Assembly: GCA_045589215.1 (NCBI GenBank)
Contig: JAZNOQ010000110.1
Span: 1 to 5,785, forward strand
Direction: 5' to 3'
Source of the DNA: JAZNOQ01 sp045589215
GTDB lineage: Bacteria; Bacillota; Clostridia; Oscillospirales; CAG-272
Length of the DNA stretch: 5,785 bases
The notes beneath the pieces were generated by a model, which saw only the letters and a list, made by a program, of their open reading frames with translations, was not told the DNA's origin and ran no database searches. Numbering within the stretch: position 1 is the stretch's first letter; each line of letters starts with the position of its first letter. This document shows, piece by piece, positions 1 to 5,785 of this stretch. The position numbers and the translations under genes are program-made.

Positions 1-1
1 T

Positions 2-2527
<2,526 letters not shown>

Positions 2528-2531
2528 AAGC

Positions 2532-2596
2532 CGATCGCTTCTTCACTTGGATAAAGAAGATCGAAGCTTCTTTGTGTGGCATTTATGGTGCCGCAC
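2532..2596 (+). other. Three short hairpins in the rpoC 3' region
   Basis: Directly behind the rpoC stop three stem-loops can be drawn. Hairpin A pairs 2532-2543 with 2554-2563, with CG bulged at 2536-2537. Hairpin B pairs 2551-2559 with 2567-2575 (7 bp plus a G-U and an A-U pair, 7-nt loop). Hairpin C pairs 2574-2581 with 2589-2596 (8 bp, one G-U, 7-nt loop). A and B share the strand AAGAAG at 2554-2559, so only one can form; B and C also compete for two bases. None is followed by a U-run, so these are not ordinary terminators. They may be mRNA processing or 3'-end stabilising elements. This was read by eye with no energy calculation. Confidence 0.4.
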
Positions 2597-2643
2597 GAGG
2601 GCGGAATGAGGTTTTTGACGTCCAAAAGCCGATATAATTTAAA

Positions 2644-2691
2644 AAAGGACGGATAGAATGTTGCCTCTTGGTGGCGTTTTATCCGTCCTTT
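2644..2691 (+). terminator. Intrinsic terminator after rpoC
   Basis: A 22-base-pair hairpin with the tetraloop TCTT (2666-2669). The outer 12 pairs are perfect (AAAGGACGGATA at 2644-2655 with TATCCGTCCTTT at 2680-2691). The inner 10 pairs include six G-U wobbles. The 3' side ends in a moderate U-tract (TTTCTT), and an A-run precedes the stem. The wobbles become A-C mismatches in minus-strand RNA, so the full stem forms only in plus-strand RNA and the element probably serves rpoC. On the minus strand the 12-bp outer stem is followed by a clean T-run (positions 2646-2641), so weak bidirectional activity is possible. Confidence 0.8.
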
Positions 2692-2776
2692 CTTGATGAA
2701 TTTTACAAAATATCCGTACAGGCTTGACGTCTGCATTGTGCAAAAAAGAGAAATTGATCTTGCGACAAACTTGTTC

Positions 2777-2805
2777 TTGACAAAAAAGAAGGGAAATGAT
2801 ATAAT
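2777..2805 (+). promoter_or_regulatory. Consensus sigma-A promoter of the str operon
   Basis: The -35 box TTGACA (2777-2782) and the -10 box TATAAT (2800-2805) both match the consensus perfectly, with the optimal 17-nt spacer. TG at 2797-2798 adds an extended -10 motif. Transcription should start near 2811-2813, giving an untranslated leader of about 120 nt before rpsL. The promoter lies 85 bases beyond the rpoC terminator, so it very probably drives rpsL-rpsG-fusA independently of rpoBC. Such a strong promoter fits the high demand for ribosomal proteins and EF-G. Confidence 0.92.
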
Positions 2806-2810
2806 ATATC

Positions 2811-2931
2811 GTAGCGTTCTGCGGGTATGCCATAACTTTGCTCACAAACGCTCATTTTTCGCGAGAACGGGCCTCTCTCCCGTGTCTCTCGAAAGCACGA
2901 ATTTTGTGGAAATGGAGGAAAAAAAGAAAGA
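2811..2931 (+). promoter_or_regulatory. Structured 5' leader of the str operon
   Basis: The leader has two local helices. P1 pairs AGCGTT (2813-2818) with AACGCT (2847-2852). P2 pairs CGAGAACGGG (2862-2871) with 2879-2883 and 2887-2891 (10 bp, 3-nt bulge at 2884-2886, 7-nt loop). An alternative helix pairs 2815-2823 with 2860-2869 (9 bp, G2863 bulged) and excludes both P1 and P2. The ribosome binding site GGAGG (2914-2918) lies outside these helices. A switch between the two folds could serve regulation by a ribosomal protein or attenuation. That is an inference; no known riboswitch or protein-binding motif was recognised. Confidence 0.45.
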
Positions 2932-3345
2932 ATGCCGACCTTTAACCAGCTTGTCAAGCAGGGTAGACATGACAAGCAGTACAAGTCCAAGGCGCCTGTT
3001 CTGCAGAAGGGCTTCAACACGCTTGATAATGTTCCTACGAACCAGCCCTCGCCCCAGAAGAGAGGCGTTTGCACGAAGGTATCGACCACCAGCCCGAAGA
3101 AGCCTAACTCCGCACTTCGTAAGATCGCGAGAGTTCGCCTGACCAACGGTCTGGAAGCCACCACCTATATCCCCGGCATCGGACACAACCTGCAGGAACA
3201 CTCGGTTGTACTGATCCGTGGCGGAAGAGTGCGTGACCTTCCCGGTGTACGTTACCACATCATTCGCGGTACGCTTGACGCTCAGGGCGTAGCGAACCGT
3301 ATGCAGAGCCGTTCCAAGTACGGCGCAAAGGCTCCCAAGAAGTAA
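2932..3345 (+). CDS. rpsL: 30S ribosomal protein S12
   Basis: S12 sits at the decoding centre of the 30S subunit and supports tRNA selection accuracy. It is 137 aa, the usual Gram-positive length. It starts MPTFNQLVKQGR and carries all family blocks: PQKRGVCTKV, SPKKPNSALRK (decoding loop, streptomycin region 1), YIPGIGHNLQEHSVVLIRGG, and RVRDLPGVRYH (region 2). Asp102 (codon 3235-3237) matches the residue that RimO methylthiolates in many bacteria. Arg101 replaces the usual Lys (E. coli Lys87/88), a substitution known for streptomycin resistance. The ATG is preceded by GGAGG at 2914-2918 with a rather long 13-nt gap; no in-frame alternative start exists, and a purine-rich AAGAAAG lies closer. 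It ends with tandem TAA TAA. First gene of the str operon, with its own promoter upstream. Confidence 0.99.
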   Translation: MPTFNQLVKQGRHDKQYKSKAPVLQKGFNTLDNVPTNQPSPQKRGVCTKVSTTSPKKPNSALRKIARVRLTNGLEATTYIPGIGHNLQEHSVVLIRGGRVRDLPGVRYHIIRGTLDAQGVANRMQSRSKYGAKAPKK

Positions 3346-3348
3346 TAA

Positions 3349-3520
3349 ACGTCCGGTAGCTCCCGGATCACGAAGGAGAGCCCATTCATCATTAGGTAGA
3401 AAAGCTAAGACAGCAGCCAACGGTAGTTTGATTTTCATAAATTCGTGTTTATGTACAAGCCTCCGCGGGACACGCTACGGAAGAAGCCTTTCGAGTACCA
3501 ATGATCTCATATTTTTATGA
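3349..3520 (+). other. Long rpsL-rpsG spacer with small hairpins
   Basis: The gap between rpsL and rpsG is 190 bases (3346-3535), long for this operon, and holds no credible gene. Visible inverted repeats are TCCGG/CCGGA (3352-3356 with 3363-3367), CATAAA/TTTATG (3436-3441 with 3448-3453, 6-nt loop) and TCATA/TATGA (3507-3511 with 3516-3520, loop TTTT). The last ends exactly where the rpsG ribosome binding site begins. In E. coli the S12-S7 intercistronic region is the binding site for the repressor S7. A similar role here is possible by position only; I could not recognise the E. coli structure. Confidence 0.4.
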
Positions 3521-3527
3521 AGGAGGG
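3521..3527 (+). promoter_or_regulatory. rpsG ribosome binding site, supports GTG start
   Basis: AGGAGGG is a near-perfect anti-16S match ending 8 nt before GTG at 3536. No ATG in the same frame gives the conserved S7 N-terminus, so the site fixes the GTG as the start. Confidence 0.9.
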
Positions 3528-3535
3528 AAGTTACA

Positions 3536-4006
3536 GTGCCTAGAAGAGGTAAAATTTCGAAGAGAGAAGTATTGCCGGATCCCCTGTATAATTCGATGCT
3601 GGTGACCAAGCTCATCAACAACGTAATGTACGACGGCAAGAAGGGTGTCGCACAGAAGATCGTATACGACGCGTTCGACATCATCACCGAGAAGACCGGT
3701 GAAAACCCCCTGGATGTGTTCAAGGCAGCTCTTGAAAACATCATGCCCCTGCTTGAAGTCAAAGCTCGCCGTGTAGGCGGCTCGACCTATCAGGTTCCTA
3801 TGGACGTAAGACCCGAGCGTAGACAGACGCTTGGTCTCCGTTGGCTCATCAACTATTCGAGACAGCGCAGCGAGCGTACCATGGCAGAGTGCCTTGCAGG
3901 TGAAATCCTCGACGCAAAGAACAGCACCGGCGGTGCGTTCAAGAAGAAGGAAGAAACCCATCGTATGGCAGAAGCAAACAAGGCTTTTGCTCACTACAGA
4001 TATTAA
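3536..4006 (+). CDS. rpsG: 30S ribosomal protein S7
   Basis: S7 nucleates assembly of the 3' major domain of 16S rRNA (the 30S head) and contacts E-site tRNA. At 156 aa it has the standard bacterial length. Family blocks are present throughout: the basic N-terminus PRRGKISKREVLPDP, LVTKLINNVMYDGKKG, ALENIMPLLEVKARRVGG, the beta-hairpin STYQVPMDVRPERR, TLGLRWLINYSRQRSE, and the C-terminus HRMAEANKAFAHYRY. Translation begins at GTG; the next in-frame Met is at residue 20 and would remove the conserved rRNA-binding arm. It ends with TAA. It is preceded by a 190-base spacer and followed by a 66-base spacer with a hairpin. In E. coli S7 is the autoregulator of this operon; whether that holds here cannot be read from the gene. 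Confidence 0.99.
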   Translation: MPRRGKISKREVLPDPLYNSMLVTKLINNVMYDGKKGVAQKIVYDAFDIITEKTGENPLDVFKAALENIMPLLEVKARRVGGSTYQVPMDVRPERRQTLGLRWLINYSRQRSERTMAECLAGEILDAKNSTGGAFKKKEETHRMAEANKAFAHYRY

Positions 4007-4021
4007 TTTTAGTACGGATCC

Positions 4022-4050
4022 TCGTTATGCGGCGTGAAGCCGCCTGACGA
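4022..4050 (+). other. Intercistronic hairpin between rpsG and fusA
   Basis: TCGTTA (4022-4027) pairs with TGACGA (4045-4050) including one G-U. After a T-C mismatch, GCGGC (4029-4033) pairs with GCCGC (4039-4043) around the 5-nt loop GTGAA. No U-run follows, so it is not a terminator. It ends 10 bases before the fusA ribosome binding site. It could mark an mRNA processing point or tune fusA translation relative to the ribosomal proteins. Confidence 0.55.
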
Positions 4051-4072
4051 CGGAAACCAAAAGGAGACCAAA

Positions 4073-5785
4073 ATGGCGAGAGAGTATTCTCTTCAGAATA
4101 CCCGTAACATCGGTATCATGGCTCATATCGACGCCGGTAAGACGACTACCACCGAGCGTATCCTGTTCTACACGGGTAAGACGCACAAGATCGGTGAGAC
4201 GCACGAAGGCGCAGCGACCATGGACTGGATGGCGCAGGAGCAGGAAAGAGGTATTACTATTACCTCCGCTGCAACGACCTGCTACTGGAAGGGTAACCGA
4301 ATCAATATTATTGATACCCCCGGTCACGTTGACTTTACCGTAGAAGTAGAACGCTCGCTTCGCGTTCTCGACGGTTCCGTCACCGTACTGTGTGCAAAGG
4401 GCGGCGTTGAGCCTCAGTCCGAGACTGTCTGGAGACAGGCGGACAAGTACAAGGTTCCGCGTATGGCGTACGTCAACAAGATGGACACCACCGGTGCAAA
4501 TTTCTTCCGTGTCATTGAAATGATGCACGACAGACTGCACGCGAACGCTGTTCCGATTCAGCTCCCCATCGGTGCTGAAAACACCTTCCGCGGCATCATC
4601 GACCTGATCACGATGAGAGCCGAGGTCTACTATGACGACCTTGGTAAGGATTTCCGCGATGAGGATATCCCGGAAGATATGATCGATCTTGCAAACGAGT
4701 ACCACGAAAAGCTCATCGAGGCAGTTGCCGAGACCGATGATGCTCTTATGGAAAAGTACTTCGGTGGCGAGGAGATCTCTATCGAGGAGATCAGAACCGC
4801 AATCCGTAAGGCGACTATTGCCAACGAGTTCGTTCCCGTCTGCTGCGGCTCTTCGTTCCGTAACAGAGGCGTTCAGATGCTCCTTGACAATGTCATCGAG
4901 TATATGCCTTCGCCTCTCGACGTTCCTGCAATCAAGGGTGTCAACCCCAAGACCGAGGAAGAAGAGGAAAGACCGTCTGATGATAACGCGCCGTTCTCCG
5001 CGCTTGCGTTCAAGATCATGACCGACCCGTACGTTGGAAGACTCTGCTTCTTCCGCGTTTACTCCGGTACGATCGGTGTCGGTACCAACGTTTACAACTC
5101 CACGAAGGATAAGAAGGAGCGCTTCGGCCGTATCCTTCAGATGCACGCAAACTCGCGTTCCGACCTTGAGATCGTATACTCGGGTGATATCGCGGCAGTC
5201 GTTTCCACGAAGTACACCACCACCGGTGATACCTTCTGTGACGAAAAGGCTCCGATCATCCTTGAGTCGATGGAATTCCCGGAACCCGTTATCCGCGTTG
5301 CAATCGAGCCTAAGACCAAGGCAGACCAGGAAAAGATGGGCATCGCCCTTCAGAAGCTTGCAGAGGAGGACCCGACCTTCCGCGTTTACACCGACGAGGA
5401 AACCGGTCAGACCATCATTGCAGGTATGGGTGAGCTTCACCTCGATATCATCGTCGACCGTATGAAGAGAGAATTCAAGGTCGAGGCTAACATCGGCGCT
5501 CCTCAGGTTGCATACAAGGAAACCGTTCGCAGAAAGGTTGACCACGAATGCAAGTACAAGAGACAGTCCGGTGGTTCCGGTCAGTACGGTCACGTTAAGA
5601 TTATTCTCGAGCCCAACGAGCCCGGTAAGGGATATGAATTTATCAATGCCGTTACGGGCGGTGCAATTCCGAAGGAATTCATCGAGCCTGTTAACAAGGG
5701 TATCCAGGGCGCAATGCAGGCAGGCGTCGTAGCAGGCTATAACGTCGTTGACGTTAAGGTCACGCTGTACGACGGTTCTTACCAC
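4073..5785 (+). CDS. fusA: Translation elongation factor G (3'-truncated by window)
   Basis: EF-G is the cytoplasmic GTPase that drives translocation of tRNA and mRNA and, with RRF, ribosome recycling. The frame is open from ATG 4073 to the last base: 571 of roughly 690 residues. AAGGAG at 4061-4066 lies 6 nt before the start. GTPase motifs: P-loop AHIDAGKT (17-24), switch I RGITIT (59-64), DTPGH with the catalytic His (81-85), NKMD (135-138), GSSF (259-262, usually GSAF). VLCAKGGVEPQSE follows switch II, a form I associate with Clostridia. An acidic stretch EEEEE starts near 295. Later blocks are GMGELHLDIIVDRMKREF (domain III) and QSGGSGQYGHV (498-508, start of domain IV); the domain IV tip region GGAIPKEFIEPVNKG is visible. 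Domain V lies beyond the window, as does tuf if the order is typical. No frameshift is seen. Confidence 0.98.
   Translation, partial: MAREYSLQNTRNIGIMAHIDAGKTTTTERILFYTGKTHKIGETHEGAATMDWMAQEQERGITITSAATTCYWKGNRINIIDTPGHVDFTVEVERSLRVLDGSVTVLCAKGGVEPQSETVWRQADKYKVPRMAYVNKMDTTGANFFRVIEMMHDRLHANAVPIQLPIGAENTFRGIIDLITMRAEVYYDDLGKDFRDEDIPEDMIDLANEYHEKLIEAVAETDDALMEKYFGGEEISIEEIRTAIRKATIANEFVPVCCGSSFRNRGVQMLLDNVIEYMPSPLDVPAIKGVNPKTEEEEERPSDDNAPFSALAFKIMTDPYVGRLCFFRVYSGTIGVGTNVYNSTKDKKERFGRILQMHANSRSDLEIVYSGDIAAVVSTKYTTTGDTFCDEKAPIILESMEFPEPVIRVAIEPKTKADQEKMGIALQKLAEEDPTFRVYTDEETGQTIIAGMGELHLDIIVDRMKREFKVEANIGAPQVAYKETVRRKVDHECKYKRQSGGSGQYGHVKIILEPNEPGKGYEFINAVTGGAIPKEFIEPVNKGIQGAMQAGVVAGYNVVDVKVTLYDGSYH

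Noticed and set aside
2615..2638. TTGACG and perfect TATAAT as a second promoter
   Set aside because: The spacer is only 12 nt, too short for sigma-A, and any transcript would meet the terminator at 2644 at once.
2585..2656. Possible 23-codon small protein behind rpoC (ATG to TAG)
   Set aside because: There is no Shine-Dalgarno sequence, its start is within a hairpin loop, and its end runs into the terminator stem.
2693..3142. Plus-strand open frame of 149 codons running into rpsL
   Set aside because: It crosses the str promoter and leader and continues out of frame into rpsL; its residues look like translated noncoding DNA.
2842..3438. Minus-strand open frame of 198 codons opposite rpsL and its leader
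   Set aside because: It is antisense to rpsL and reads across its leader, with no recognisable domain and no supporting ribosome binding site.
3428..3455. TTGATT and TATGTA as an internal promoter for rpsG
   Set aside because: Only 4 of 6 and 3 of 6 matches with 16-nt spacing, overlapping an inverted repeat; chance level in A/T-rich DNA.
3515..3994. Minus-strand open frame of 159 codons opposite rpsG
   Set aside because: It almost exactly mirrors rpsG, so it is a codon-bias shadow.
4025..5785. Minus-strand open frame of 586 codons opposite fusA
   Set aside because: It lies antisense to a clear EF-G gene, matches no known protein, and its openness follows from fusA codon bias. The plus-strand frame carries all EF-G motifs.

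Overview
The window is a housekeeping stretch of a bacterial chromosome, all on the plus strand: the 3' two thirds of rpoC (RNA polymerase beta'), then the str operon with rpsL (S12), rpsG (S7) and the 5' four fifths of fusA (EF-G). It has no mobile element, CRISPR array, rRNA or tRNA. The protein sequences suggest a Firmicutes (Bacillota) genome, most likely class Clostridia. The reasons are an S12 of Gram-positive length (137 aa), a beta' without the large SI3 insertion of enterobacteria in its trigger loop, an EF-G with the CAKGGVEPQSE segment I associate with clostridial EF-G, strong AGGAGG-type ribosome binding sites and an A/T-rich sigma-A promoter. The genus cannot be fixed from this.

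Layout. 2-2527 is rpoC, open at its 5' end. 2528-2931 is a 404-base gap with three short hairpins just behind rpoC (2532-2596), a long hairpin terminator (2644-2691), a perfect consensus sigma-A promoter with extended -10 (2777-2805) and a leader of about 120 nt that can fold in two mutually exclusive ways. rpsL is 2932-3345, followed by an unusually long 190-base spacer with small hairpins. rpsG (3536-4006) starts at GTG. A 66-base spacer holds a strong hairpin (4022-4050). fusA (4073-5785) runs off the end.

How the parts work together. rpoC ends its own transcription unit at the terminator. The str operon is then restarted from a near-ideal promoter, so ribosomal proteins S12 and S7 and elongation factor EF-G are made together and can be controlled apart from RNA polymerase. 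Each gap in the operon carries RNA structure, which fits post-transcriptional control of ribosomal protein operons, but no known regulatory motif was recognised.

I found no new multi-gene system. The most interesting observations are inside conserved proteins and leaders. RNA polymerase beta' has an unusual F-loop and N-terminal bridge helix. S12 has Arg at the classical streptomycin-resistance position (E. coli Lys87/88). The str leader has competing base-paired states. All comparisons with other species are from memory of family sequences and were not aligned here.
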